From Peristeroidobacter soli (GTDB taxonomy: Bacteria; Pseudomonadota; Gammaproteobacteria; Steroidobacterales; Steroidobacteraceae), in the NCBI RefSeq assembly GCF_004138485.1, contig NZ_ML142848.1:1338640-1402639 (forward strand): a DNA stretch of 64,000 nt, read 5' to 3'. How positions within the stretch are numbered: position 1 is the first letter of the stretch; every line of letters starts with the position of its first letter. A model generated the notes under the pieces. The model saw only the letters and a list, made by a program, of their open reading frames with translations, was not told where the DNA came from and did not search any database. Positions 53,817-61,995 of this stretch are shown piece by piece. A program made the position numbers and the translations under genes.

Positions 53817-54166
53817 TAACGTCATAGCTCCATTGAGAGTTTCAGCAGCGGCGCGCGGAGCCAGCCGAGGCCTGCCACCAAGCATTTCGTGCACAAGAAA
53901 AAAGGGCGAGCCGCGTAGCAACTCGGGAGAAAAGTTACAAGTTGGCTTGCAACGATTACATCGGCTAAGCCCTGAAGCCCCACCCAGCCGTACCGGGTTC
54001 GCGTAGGTCGATTCCCTGCGCTCGAACAACGACAGTAGTCGCTTTCGCAAACGCGCCCTGCGCCCTCGTCGCAACGGGCAGCGAGCCGTGCCCAAAAAAT
54101 CCCTGCGCGGTGGGCACTGAAAGTGCATTGCATGCGTTGGTAGCGAACACCTCGGGTAATCGTCGG
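53817..54166. other. 350-bp divergent intergenic region
   Basis: It separates the pectate-lyase-like gene from the GlpD-like gene. It contains an inverted repeat at 53934-53953, an A-rich tract (53906-53913) and no supported coding frame. Promoters for both genes should lie here, but no clear -35/-10 pair was found. Confidence 0.5.
53934..53953. promoter_or_regulatory. Inverted repeat related to the one before wzy
   Basis: GTTACAAG-TTGG-CTTGCAAC has 8-base arms with one mismatch. Its right arm (TTGCAAC) matches that of the palindrome at 45983-45999. It lies about 120 bp upstream of the pectate-lyase-like start. Common regulation is an inference from two sites only. Confidence 0.35.
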
Positions 54167-55960
54167 ATGCAACGTACGACAGCGACGCTGGCACGAAACG
54201 AATATGACTTGCTGATCATCGGTGGCGGAGCCTTCGGTGCCGCCGCCGCGCGCGATGCAGCCTTGCGTGGCCTGAGGACGGCGCTGATCGAGCGCAACGA
54301 TTTCGGCGGCGGCGCCTCGGCCGAATGTTTCAAGATGGTCCATGGCGGCATTCGTTATTTGCAGCACGCAGACATTCCTCGTCTGCGAGGCTCGTGCCAC
54401 GAGAGATCGGCGCTGTTGCGAATCGCTCCGCATCTGGTCAGCCCCCTGCCGATCGCCATCCCCACCTATGGGTACGGTCGCAGCGGCAAAGTTTTTCTGG
54501 GTACAGGAGCACGCGTATACGACCTGTTCACACTGGATCGCAATCGCGGCATTCGTGATCCTGATCGTAAGATCGGCAATACGAGGCTGCTTTCCCGCGA
54601 TGAAGTGCTGCGTATGTTTCCTCATCTGCAGACGCCCGGCCTGAGCGGTGCAGTGGTGTTCGAAGACGGGCAGATGTACAACGCCGCGCGACTGGTGCTC
54701 GCTTTCGTCAAGGGCGCGACCGAGGCCGGCGCCGATGTTTGTAATTACGCCGAGGCGGTCCGCTTTCTTTGGTCGGGCAGCACCGTACGGGGCGCGCGGG
54801 TTCGCGACCAGCTCACCGGCGATGAATTCGATGTACGCGCCCGCCTGACACTCAACGCCGCCGGCCCGTGGGCCGACTATCTGCAGAACGACGCCCAGCA
54901 TTTCGGCACCCCGAAGCGCCTGCCGTTCTCGCGCGATGCGTACTTCATCATCGATCGCGTGCCCTCGTCGTCTCACGGCATCGCCATTCAAGGCCTGAGC
55001 CGGGACAAAGACGCCCTGCTCGGCCGTCAGACGCGCCATCTGTTCGCCGCGCCCTGGCGCGACAAGACCTTGCTCGGGGTCTGGCACAAGTTATTTCCAG
55101 AGTTTCCGGATCGCGCCCGCGTGCTGCCCGAGGAGATCGAGGAATGGATGGCGGAGATCAACACCGTCTATCCGACCCTGCAGCTCAAACCCGAGGAAGT
55201 GAGCTTCGCGCACTGTGGCCTGGTGCCGTTCGGTGAAACCGCGACCGCCACCGAGCTGAGTTTCGGCAAGGAATCGCGCCTCACCGACCATCGGCAGGCA
55301 CATAACGTCAATGGCCTGGTCAGTCTGGTCGGCATCCGCTTCACGATGGCGCGTGTCGATGCGGCTCGCGCGCTCAACCTGCTGTTGAAACAAGCCGATC
55401 GCGCGCCGGCTGAATCCGCCAGCGATCGGCTGCCGCTGCCGGGCGGCGACATCGAGAATTTCGCGAGCTTCGAGGCCGATGCCTGCCGCGCATCGCCGCC
55501 GGGCGTCAGCATGCAGAGCATGCAAGCGCTGGTTCGCAACCACGGCACTCAGTACCGCAGCGTGCTCGACGAAGGCAGCAACGCCACCATTGCAACTATT
55601 CCGGGCACAGGCACTCTCACCGCTGAAGTCCGTTACGCGGTGAGCCACGAGATGGCCGTGCATCTGGACGACGTAGTTATGCGCCGAACGGATCTTGCCG
55701 CCGGCTCGCATCCAGGCCGGGCAGCATTGCTCGCCACCGCGGCTGAGATGGGCCGACTGTTGTCGTGGTCAGCCGAGCGTTTGAATCAGGAGATCGCCAG
55801 GACGGAACACACTCTGCAAACGCATTTAGCGCGCGACTCCAGCTCGAGGGTTGCATCAGATCGAGCGGCGCATCGAACAGCTGTTGACCCCGCCAGTGAG
55901 ACTGCATCGCCGAGTCATGGCGCGATGCTTGCAGAAACCACGGTAAGAGCGACTGCATGA
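54167..55960 (+). CDS. GlpD-like FAD-dependent oxidoreductase
   Basis: A 597-residue protein of the glycerol-3-phosphate dehydrogenase/DAO superfamily. The FAD Rossmann motif is LLIIGGGAFGAAAARDAALRG with Glu in TALIERNDFGGG, followed by KMVHGGIRYLQ, typical of GlpD/GlpA. A C-terminal helical cap (~430-560; VSHEMAVHLDDVVMRRTDLA) matches the DAO_C domain. GlpD oxidises glycerol-3-phosphate to DHAP at the inner membrane with quinone as acceptor. No glycerol kinase or facilitator gene is near, and it is coupled (ATGA, 4 bp) to an epimerase gene, so a role in polymer precursor or lipid-linked chemistry should be considered. The start has a poor ribosome binding site. Confidence 0.85.
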   Translation: MQRTTATLARNEYDLLIIGGGAFGAAAARDAALRGLRTALIERNDFGGGASAECFKMVHGGIRYLQHADIPRLRGSCHERSALLRIAPHLVSPLPIAIPTYGYGRSGKVFLGTGARVYDLFTLDRNRGIRDPDRKIGNTRLLSRDEVLRMFPHLQTPGLSGAVVFEDGQMYNAARLVLAFVKGATEAGADVCNYAEAVRFLWSGSTVRGARVRDQLTGDEFDVRARLTLNAAGPWADYLQNDAQHFGTPKRLPFSRDAYFIIDRVPSSSHGIAIQGLSRDKDALLGRQTRHLFAAPWRDKTLLGVWHKLFPEFPDRARVLPEEIEEWMAEINTVYPTLQLKPEEVSFAHCGLVPFGETATATELSFGKESRLTDHRQAHNVNGLVSLVGIRFTMARVDAARALNLLLKQADRAPAESASDRLPLPGGDIENFASFEADACRASPPGVSMQSMQALVRNHGTQYRSVLDEGSNATIATIPGTGTLTAEVRYAVSHEMAVHLDDVVMRRTDLAAGSHPGRAALLATAAEMGRLLSWSAERLNQEIARTEHTLQTHLARDSSSRVASDRAAHRTAVDPASETASPSHGAMLAETTVRATA

Positions 55961-57018
55961 CTTCATTCCCGACTTCAACTTCTCCCCAGAAACTGCTCGT
56001 AACAGGAGCCACGGGCTTCATTGGCTCGCGACTCGCGCTACGCGCCCATCAACTCGGCATCGATGTCCTGGCCACTGGCCGTGCCGAGATCGCCATAGAG
56101 AAGGAGCGGCTGCAAGAGTTGCGCGCCGCCGGCGTCCGCGTCGAAGCGGGTGTGCTGCAGGATCTGGCGTTGGTCGATCGACTGCTGCAAGGGCGCGATA
56201 CAGTGATTCATCTGGCCGCCGCTCAACACGAGGCCGAGATGCCCGAGAGCTATTTCCGCGCCGTCAACGTGGACGCCGTGCGTACGCTGCTGGGTGCCTG
56301 TCGGGACCACAACGTCCGCCGCTTCGTCTATGGGAGCACCATAGGCGTTTATGGCGAAGCAAGCGAATCGTTGCTGGACGAAGACAGTCCGTTGCGTCCG
56401 GAGAACGTCTACACGCAGACCAAGGTCGAGGCCGAAGGCATCGTGCAGTCGTTCGCGCATCACTTCGAAACCTGCATCGTGCGCATCGCCGAGACATACG
56501 GGCCCGGCGATGGCCGACTGCTCAAGCTGTTCCGGAGTATCGCGCGCGGTCACTTTGTCATGATCGGCAGCGGCACCAATCGTCGGCAGTGCATACACGT
56601 CGACGATCTGGGTCGCGGCCTGCTGCTGGCCTCGCAACACCCGCAGGCGGTGGGCGGAAAATTCGTGTTCGCCGGCCGCGAGATTATGACCACCGAGGAG
56701 ATGGTGCGGCAGATCGCGCTCGTACTGGAGCGCAAACCGCCGCGACTGCGGGTGCCGATGTTGCCCTTCATCGCCGCGGCTCGCGTGATGGAGACCACGC
56801 TGCCACCCCTGCACATTGCGCCACCCTTGCACACTCGACGACTGGATTTCTTTCGCAAGTCTTTCGTATTTTCAACAACCCGGGCACAGTCGTTGCTAGG
56901 TTTTCAACCGGCGATCGATTTCCGGACCGGGGCGGCCGACACCGTCAGCTGGTATCGGGCGCGCGGCCTGTTGCCGCGCCCCGCCATTACGGAGGTCGCC
57001 GATCGACAATCGGCTTAA
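55957..57018 (+). CDS. NAD-dependent epimerase/dehydratase
   Basis: A 353-residue extended SDR. TGATGFIGSRLALRA is the NAD-binding motif, YGSTIGVYGEA holds the active Ser/Thr, and NVYTQTKVEAEGIV the Tyr/Lys pair. The RIAETYGPGDGRLLKLFRSIARG and CIHVDDLGRGLLLA segments are standard for nucleotide-sugar epimerases, dehydratases and 3-beta-HSD-like enzymes. In this locus it probably makes an activated sugar, but the substrate cannot be read. Translationally coupled to the GlpD-like gene. It ends 7 bp before the kinase gene. Confidence 0.9.
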   Translation: MTSFPTSTSPQKLLVTGATGFIGSRLALRAHQLGIDVLATGRAEIAIEKERLQELRAAGVRVEAGVLQDLALVDRLLQGRDTVIHLAAAQHEAEMPESYFRAVNVDAVRTLLGACRDHNVRRFVYGSTIGVYGEASESLLDEDSPLRPENVYTQTKVEAEGIVQSFAHHFETCIVRIAETYGPGDGRLLKLFRSIARGHFVMIGSGTNRRQCIHVDDLGRGLLLASQHPQAVGGKFVFAGREIMTTEEMVRQIALVLERKPPRLRVPMLPFIAAARVMETTLPPLHIAPPLHTRRLDFFRKSFVFSTTRAQSLLGFQPAIDFRTGAADTVSWYRARGLLPRPAITEVADRQSA

Positions 57019-57025
57019 GAACACT

Positions 57026-59854
57026 ATGTCAGCGAATTTTCACGGCTCATTTCGTGCGCGCGCGCGCCAGCTGCGCCAGCGACGCTTCCACCAGCGGCCC
57101 CCGAGTACCGACCTCGACTCGACGGCCGACGTGCACGACGAATTCACGGCGGACCTGGAGCCCAGCACCGTCGACATCGCCAAGAGCGATGCGCACCCCT
57201 CGACGGCTGCGAGCCCGTCGCCGCAACCCGAGTCCCTCGACGAGCCGACCCGCGCGCCCACAGAAGAGCCACACCCGGCGACCGTCGGTCGCGCGCCCAC
57301 ACAGGAATCACACCGCGCGACTACTCGCGATCCCGAGTCGACCCCTCGCGATCCCGAGTCGACCGCGAAGTTCGCAGCTCCGACCGAACCGCCGATCGTG
57401 GCACGCCCCACCGACGCGCAGTTCGACGCGACCGGCCCCATCGCTGCTCGCGACGCCGCGTCGACCGCGAAGTTCGCAGCTCCGACCGAGCCTCCGATCG
57501 TGGCGCGCCCCACGGACTCGCAGCTCGACGCGACCGGCCCCATCGCTGCTCGCGACGCCGCGTCGACAGCGAAGATCGCGGCTCCAACGGCGTCGCCGAT
57601 CGTGGCGCGCTCCACCGACCCGCAGTTCGACGCGACCGGCCCCTTCGCGACTCGCGATCCCGAGTCGACAGCGAAGTTCGTGGCTCCGACGGAGCCGCCG
57701 ATCGTGGCGCGCCCCACCGACGCGCAGTTCAACGCGACTGGCCCCTTCGCGACTCGCGACCACGCGTCGACAGCGAAGATCGCGGCAGCGGAGCCGCCGA
57801 AGCCGGCCATCGATGCGACGGCGCGCATGCCTTTGCCGTTCGGTCGTCGCGAGCCTTTCGTGTCCGCGCCGCCGGCGGCCACTGGCTCGGCGACGGTCGA
57901 TGTGCCCGCACGCGCAATGGCCCTCGATGCCCTGGAGCCCCAGGCACGCGCGCCAGCTCCTCCTGCCCTGGAGCCCCAGGCACGCGCGCCAGCTCCTCCT
58001 GCCCTGGAGACACAGGCACGCGCAATAGCTCCTCCTGCCTTGGAGACTCAAGCACGTGCGATGGCCCCTCCTACCCTGGAGACTCAAGCACGTGCGATGG
58101 CGCCTCCTACTCTGGAGACTCAAGCACGTGCGATGGCCCCTCCTACCCTGGAGACCTCGGAACGCGCAATCGCTCCTCCTGCCTCAGAGACTCCAGCACG
58201 CGCTCCTGTCCTGGAAAACAAGACTCCATGGGACAGCACCGATGAAACCGACGACGTCTCCGGCGAGAACGTCAAGCTCGCGACGACCACGATCCCGCGC
58301 AAAATCTCCGCGCTGAAGTCCGCTGAACCGCCGCGACCGGCGGCGCTGGCGCCTGGCAAGGTGCTCTGTGATCGCTTCCTGCTCGAGCAAGTCATCGGTT
58401 GCGGTGGCACTGCCATCGTCTTCCGTGCTCGCGACATGCTGTCCGCTAAAGGCACGGCTCCCAACATGCAGGTCGCAATCAAAACACCGCGACCCGAGCT
58501 GGGTCATCCAGAGCGCGCGGCAAAGCGCCTCAAGCACGAGTTCGAGCACGCGAAGCTGCTCTCTCACCCGAGCATCGTCCGCGTACTCGAATTGCACGAA
58601 GACGAAGGCCACTGCTTCATGACCATGGAACTGGTCCACGGCAAGCTGCTCTCGCAACTGCTGCGGGACTGGACCATGGTGCCCGCCTCACTGGCCTACA
58701 AAATCCTGAACCAGAGTGCCGAAGCGCTCAGTTACGCGCACAGCCAGAACGTCGTGCACGGCGACTTCAAACCCGGCAATGTTTTCATCACGCCCGAAGA
58801 AGGAGTGCGCATCGTCGACTTCGGCACCGCCGCCGGTCCGAGCGCCAACGACTCCCGCATTCCGGCGGGCACGCCGACGTACGCGAGCCCGGAAGTGCTC
58901 AGCGGCGAAACCCCCGATCGACGCGACGACGTGTTCAGTTTTGCTTGCGTGGCGTACGAGCTCCTTACCGGCCAGCACCCGTTCGGCCGGCAGTCGTCGT
59001 TGCAGGCACGCGACGAGGCGAAGATTCCGCCGCGCGCATGGAACCTGTCGACCTCTCAATGGCTCTCTCTGCTCTCGGCCCTGTCGTGGAAGCGCGAGCA
59101 GCGTCCCGCGAGCGTCGAGGAACTGCTGACGCGCCTGACTCCCGAGCAGCCGGTGCTTGCCGCGCCGATGCCAGTCCACGTCGATCCTGAGGAAGTTGTG
59201 CCCGCCGAACTACCCGCAGACCTGATGCCCAAGCAGCGCAGCTGGGGATTCTTCGCCTTCATTGCAGCGGCGCTGCTGGTCACATACTTCGCCTTCCAGG
59301 CTCACAACACGCCCGACGATGGGCCGACGCCATCGCTCGTCCCGGCAACGACATCCTTGCCGGCCGTGCCAGAGCCGGCGGCAGCCAAACAACCCGAGGC
59401 AGTTGAACAGGCGACCTCCGCGCCAGCGCAAGAAGCCACGGACACGACTCCTGCCGACGACGCGAAAACAGCAGCACCTGCTGCCACAGCCAGCAAGCCA
59501 AAGCCCGCGGCACCGACCAGCGAGATCTCATTCGAATCTTCCAGCGTCGTGACCAGCGAGTCGTCGGTCGCCGCCGTGTTTCTGATCAAACGCTCGCAAC
59601 CGTTATCGGGTCGCGCGAGCGTGAGCTGGAAGGCTGTGAGCGGCACGGCGGATGCGGGCATCGATTTCGCGTCCGATGCCTCGGGCACCGTGACGTTCGC
59701 CGACGGCCAGGCGCAACGGGCGATCTATGTGCCGCTGCGTAACGACCTGCTGAAGGAAGGCGACGAGACGTTCTACGTGGAGCTGTCCTCGCCCAAAGCC
59801 GCCAGGATCGGCAAGATCAGTCGCGCCGAAGCCGTCATTCGCGACGATGATTGA
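57026..59854 (+). CDS. Receptor-like Ser/Thr protein kinase with repeat linker and Calx-beta domain
   Basis: A 942-residue protein. The N-terminal ~435 residues are a Pro/Ala/Thr-rich linker with two tandem arrays: a 34-residue unit (residues 112-247) and a 12-residue unit (302-385). A Hanks-type kinase domain follows (~451-715): GCGGTAIVF loop, VAIK (Lys486), HGDFKPGN (Asp580), VDFGTAAG (Asp598) and PTYASPEV. It is a non-RD kinase, with Gly before the catalytic Asp. One TM (~740-759) is followed by a Pro/Ala/Thr-rich stalk and a Calx-beta domain (~833-942; TADAGIDFASDASGTVTFADGQ, LKEGDETFYVEL), placing the Calx-beta domain outside the cytoplasm. Sensing of a polymer or Ca2+ is possible. It lies 7 bp after the epimerase. 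Confidence 0.9.
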   Translation: MSANFHGSFRARARQLRQRRFHQRPPSTDLDSTADVHDEFTADLEPSTVDIAKSDAHPSTAASPSPQPESLDEPTRAPTEEPHPATVGRAPTQESHRATTRDPESTPRDPESTAKFAAPTEPPIVARPTDAQFDATGPIAARDAASTAKFAAPTEPPIVARPTDSQLDATGPIAARDAASTAKIAAPTASPIVARSTDPQFDATGPFATRDPESTAKFVAPTEPPIVARPTDAQFNATGPFATRDHASTAKIAAAEPPKPAIDATARMPLPFGRREPFVSAPPAATGSATVDVPARAMALDALEPQARAPAPPALEPQARAPAPPALETQARAIAPPALETQARAMAPPTLETQARAMAPPTLETQARAMAPPTLETSERAIAPPASETPARAPVLENKTPWDSTDETDDVSGENVKLATTTIPRKISALKSAEPPRPAALAPGKVLCDRFLLEQVIGCGGTAIVFRARDMLSAKGTAPNMQVAIKTPRPELGHPERAAKRLKHEFEHAKLLSHPSIVRVLELHEDEGHCFMTMELVHGKLLSQLLRDWTMVPASLAYKILNQSAEALSYAHSQNVVHGDFKPGNVFITPEEGVRIVDFGTAAGPSANDSRIPAGTPTYASPEVLSGETPDRRDDVFSFACVAYELLTGQHPFGRQSSLQARDEAKIPPRAWNLSTSQWLSLLSALSWKREQRPASVEELLTRLTPEQPVLAAPMPVHVDPEEVVPAELPADLMPKQRSWGFFAFIAAALLVTYFAFQAHNTPDDGPTPSLVPATTSLPAVPEPAAAKQPEAVEQATSAPAQEATDTTPADDAKTAAPAATASKPKPAAPTSEISFESSSVVTSESSVAAVFLIKRSQPLSGRASVSWKAVSGTADAGIDFASDASGTVTFADGQAQRAIYVPLRNDLLKEGDETFYVELSSPKAARIGKISRAEAVIRDDD
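57359..57766 (+). repeat. Tandem repeat of 102 bp (four units) in the kinase gene
   Basis: Units begin at 57359, 57461, 57563 and 57665, with a partial fifth at 57767. The consensus contains TAKFAAPTEPPIVARP followed by TDAQFDATGP. The identical period and close DNA similarity indicate recent slippage or unequal exchange, so copy number may vary among strains. Confidence 0.95.
57929..58180 (+). repeat. Tandem repeat of 36 bp (seven units) in the kinase gene
   Basis: Units of 12 residues (consensus LETQARAMAPPT) begin every 36 bp from 57929; an eighth degenerate copy follows to ~58216. Units four to six are nearly identical in DNA. It forms a Pro/Ala-rich flexible linker upstream of the kinase domain. 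Confidence 0.95.
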
Positions 59855-59865
59855 ACGCTGCGTGG

Positions 59866-60627
59866 TTAACTACGAATCGCCACCGCCGCGACCTTCTTGC
59901 TCAGCACGTTCACTTTCTTCCCATACATCCTGAACAGAATCCGCATGCCCAGCTCCAGCACGCTGGTCACGGCCAGGCCGACATAATTCAACGGATTCTT
60001 CCAGAACACATACAGCTTCAACGCGAACGGTTTGATGTCGCGAAAGCCGCCCAGCTGCAACAGCTGGCCGAGGCTGTATTCCGTGACGATGTAAAAATGA
60101 TCAATGTTGTGAGCAAGGTTTTCAGCGCCGACGAACGGGTTGGCGCCGTTCATCGCATACACGATCACCCGACCGTTCGGGCGCAGCGCGGCGTGACACA
60201 GCTGCAGGAATTCGATGGTCTCTTCGTGAGTGAGATGATTCAGTTCCTGCTCGGGAATGATGACGTCGAACTCCCCCCGGCACTTCTCCAGATAAGGAAA
60301 CGCTTCGGCCGCCTCGCACGGCAAGTTACGACGACGCGCATGCTCGACCTTGGCCGGATCCGAATCGATGCCTACGACGGCCTTATAGCCGGCCTGAGCT
60401 AATACATTGACCAGATAGCCCGGCCCACAACTCACCACCAGAATCCGGGTGCCCTTGTCGGCCGGCAGATGGGACAGGTAGTTGGCCCGGTAATAGGCCG
60501 CGAACGAGCTGTAGCCCGCCTCGATGTTGGCAGGCGCCTGCCAATACGAATCGAACGGTTCCAGGCGCGCCGCCAGCACCCGACGTTGTGGCACCGCGCG
60601 TTCGGTAACGATGGGCTGAGCACTCAT
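59866..60627 (-). CDS. Class I SAM-dependent methyltransferase
   Basis: A 253-residue protein with a Rossmann methyltransferase core: TRILVVSCGPGYLVNVLAQAG (motif I), VVGIDSDPAKVEHARRR (acidic loop, motif II) and FDVIIPEQELNHLTHEETIEFLQLCHAAL (motifs IV-V). A C-terminal hydrophobic helix pair (NPLNYVGLAVTSVLELGMRILF) suggests membrane association. In polysaccharide loci such enzymes methylate sugars or lipid-linked termini. Convergent with the kinase gene (11 bp) and divergent from the next GT4 gene. The substrate is unknown. Confidence 0.88.
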   Translation of the reverse strand: MSAQPIVTERAVPQRRVLAARLEPFDSYWQAPANIEAGYSSFAAYYRANYLSHLPADKGTRILVVSCGPGYLVNVLAQAGYKAVVGIDSDPAKVEHARRRNLPCEAAEAFPYLEKCRGEFDVIIPEQELNHLTHEETIEFLQLCHAALRPNGRVIVYAMNGANPFVGAENLAHNIDHFYIVTEYSLGQLLQLGGFRDIKPFALKLYVFWKNPLNYVGLAVTSVLELGMRILFRMYGKKVNVLSKKVAAVAIRS

Positions 60628-60758
60628 GAGCCAATTTCCCCAGAGACTTCTGACCGCGAGGTCATTCGGCTAAATCGTTGACGGCATCAATAGTTCCCCG
60701 AAATTACATGAGTTGGCCGCGGCGCTGGCGGCATGGAACTTGCTCGTTTTCGCGGACA

Positions 60759-61991
60759 ATGCGCATCCTTTTCTGTAACTACGAATATCCACCGCTGGGC
60801 GGGGGTGGCGGCGTCGTCATGGCGGCGCTCGCGAGACAGCTGGCCCGTCGGCACGAAGTGACAGTGCTCACGTCCCGAGCCGGCGATCTGCTTTCCGAAG
60901 ATCGCGACGGCGGCGTGCGCGTGATGCGGGTCCCGGTGTTCTTTCGCCGTGAGCTGGCGGTGGCGAACTTCCCGTCCATGGCGGCGTATCTGCCGACAGG
61001 ATTTTTCCGTGGCCTGCGCTTCAACAGGAATGACTTCGATGTGATCAACACCCACTTCGTCGTTCCGACCGGTCCGCTCGGCCATGCACTGGCCCGCTGG
61101 CACGATGTGCCCAATGTTTTGTCGGTCCATGGCGGCGATCTGTTTGACCCCAGCAAAGGCAGCTCGCCGCATTTGCATGCACCGCTGCGCTCGGCCGTTC
61201 GTTGGATGCTTCGCGCCGCTGACGATGTCGTCGGTCAGTCTCGCGACACCGTGCGCCATGTGACGGAGCTCTACGGCGTGCAGCGTCCGGTCGAGCTGAT
61301 TCCTCTCGGGATCGACCGGCCGCCGCCGGTGAGCGCCGCGGCTCGTCAGGATCTGGGACTGCCGAACGATGCGTTCGTGATGGTCACCATCGGCCGGCTG
61401 GTCGCGCGCAAGGCGACAATACAGCTCATCGACAATTTCGCCGCGAGCAATATCGCCAATGCGCATCTGGTGATCGTTGGCGACGGGCCGGATGCGCCTG
61501 CCGTCGAGAAGCGCGCGACGGAGCTCGGCGTTCGCAACCGGGTGCACATGCTTGGACAAGTCTCGGACGCGGAGAAATACGCGGCGCTGTCCGTTTCCGA
61601 TGCATTCGTCACGGCCAGCCAGCATGAAGGCTTCGGCCTGGTGTTCCTGGAAGCCATGGCGTTCGGGCTGCCCGTGCTGTGTTACGACCGCGGCGGACAG
61701 ACGGACTTCCTGGTCACGGGCGAGACCGGGCAGGTCGTCAAGCTCAACGATCAAGAAGCGTTCGTGCATGCCTTGCTCGAGCTGCAGCAGGACCGCGAAG
61801 CACGCGAGCGCCAGGGTCGTCACAACCGGAAACTGGTCGAGAATTATTTCATCGATACCTGCGCCGCCCGTTACGAAGCCATCTTCGAACGCGCTATCGA
61901 TGGCTCGCGCCGGGCGGCCGGCAAGAAACAGCGCCGCCCGATCAACACTCTCGACGCCGCCTCCAACCAACCCCCAACCGCTAACCGCTAA
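60759..61991 (+). CDS. GT4-type glycosyltransferase
   Basis: A 410-residue GT-B enzyme: MRILFCNYEYPPLGGGGGVV (glycine-rich acceptor loop), PVELIPLGIDRPPP, VTIGRLVARKATIQLIDNF and TASQHEGFGLVFLEAMAFGLPVLCYD (E-x7-E). The tail (GSRRAAGKKQRRPINTL...) is basic and low in structure, and its last codons lie in a short DNA repeat. The start at 60759 begins exactly at the conserved N-terminal strand, although no strong ribosome binding site is present. It lies 4 bp before the amidotransferase gene; both probably belong to the polysaccharide locus. Confidence 0.92.
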   Translation: MRILFCNYEYPPLGGGGGVVMAALARQLARRHEVTVLTSRAGDLLSEDRDGGVRVMRVPVFFRRELAVANFPSMAAYLPTGFFRGLRFNRNDFDVINTHFVVPTGPLGHALARWHDVPNVLSVHGGDLFDPSKGSSPHLHAPLRSAVRWMLRAADDVVGQSRDTVRHVTELYGVQRPVELIPLGIDRPPPVSAAARQDLGLPNDAFVMVTIGRLVARKATIQLIDNFAASNIANAHLVIVGDGPDAPAVEKRATELGVRNRVHMLGQVSDAEKYAALSVSDAFVTASQHEGFGLVFLEAMAFGLPVLCYDRGGQTDFLVTGETGQVVKLNDQEAFVHALLELQQDREARERQGRHNRKLVENYFIDTCAARYEAIFERAIDGSRRAAGKKQRRPINTLDAASNQPPTANR

Positions 61992-61995
61992 CCGC
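61976..61995 (+). repeat. Short AACCGCT direct repeat at the GT4/asnB junction
   Basis: AACCGCT is present twice and then again as AACCGC (7-bp period), covering the end of the GT4 gene and the entire region where a ribosome binding site for the next gene should be. Confidence 0.8.

Noticed and set aside
53826-54166. Cyclic di-GMP riboswitch in the long gap before the pectate-lyase-like gene
   Set aside because: I looked for the conserved GEMM core and tetraloop-receptor sequences on both strands and did not find them.
53822-55087. 421-codon leftward open frame across the GlpD-like gene and upstream gap
   Set aside because: Opposes the FAD-binding motifs of the real gene; composition is shadow-like and no start signal is present.
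57359-58180. CRISPR-like array
   Set aside because: The repeats are in-frame coding units without spacers and belong to the kinase linker.
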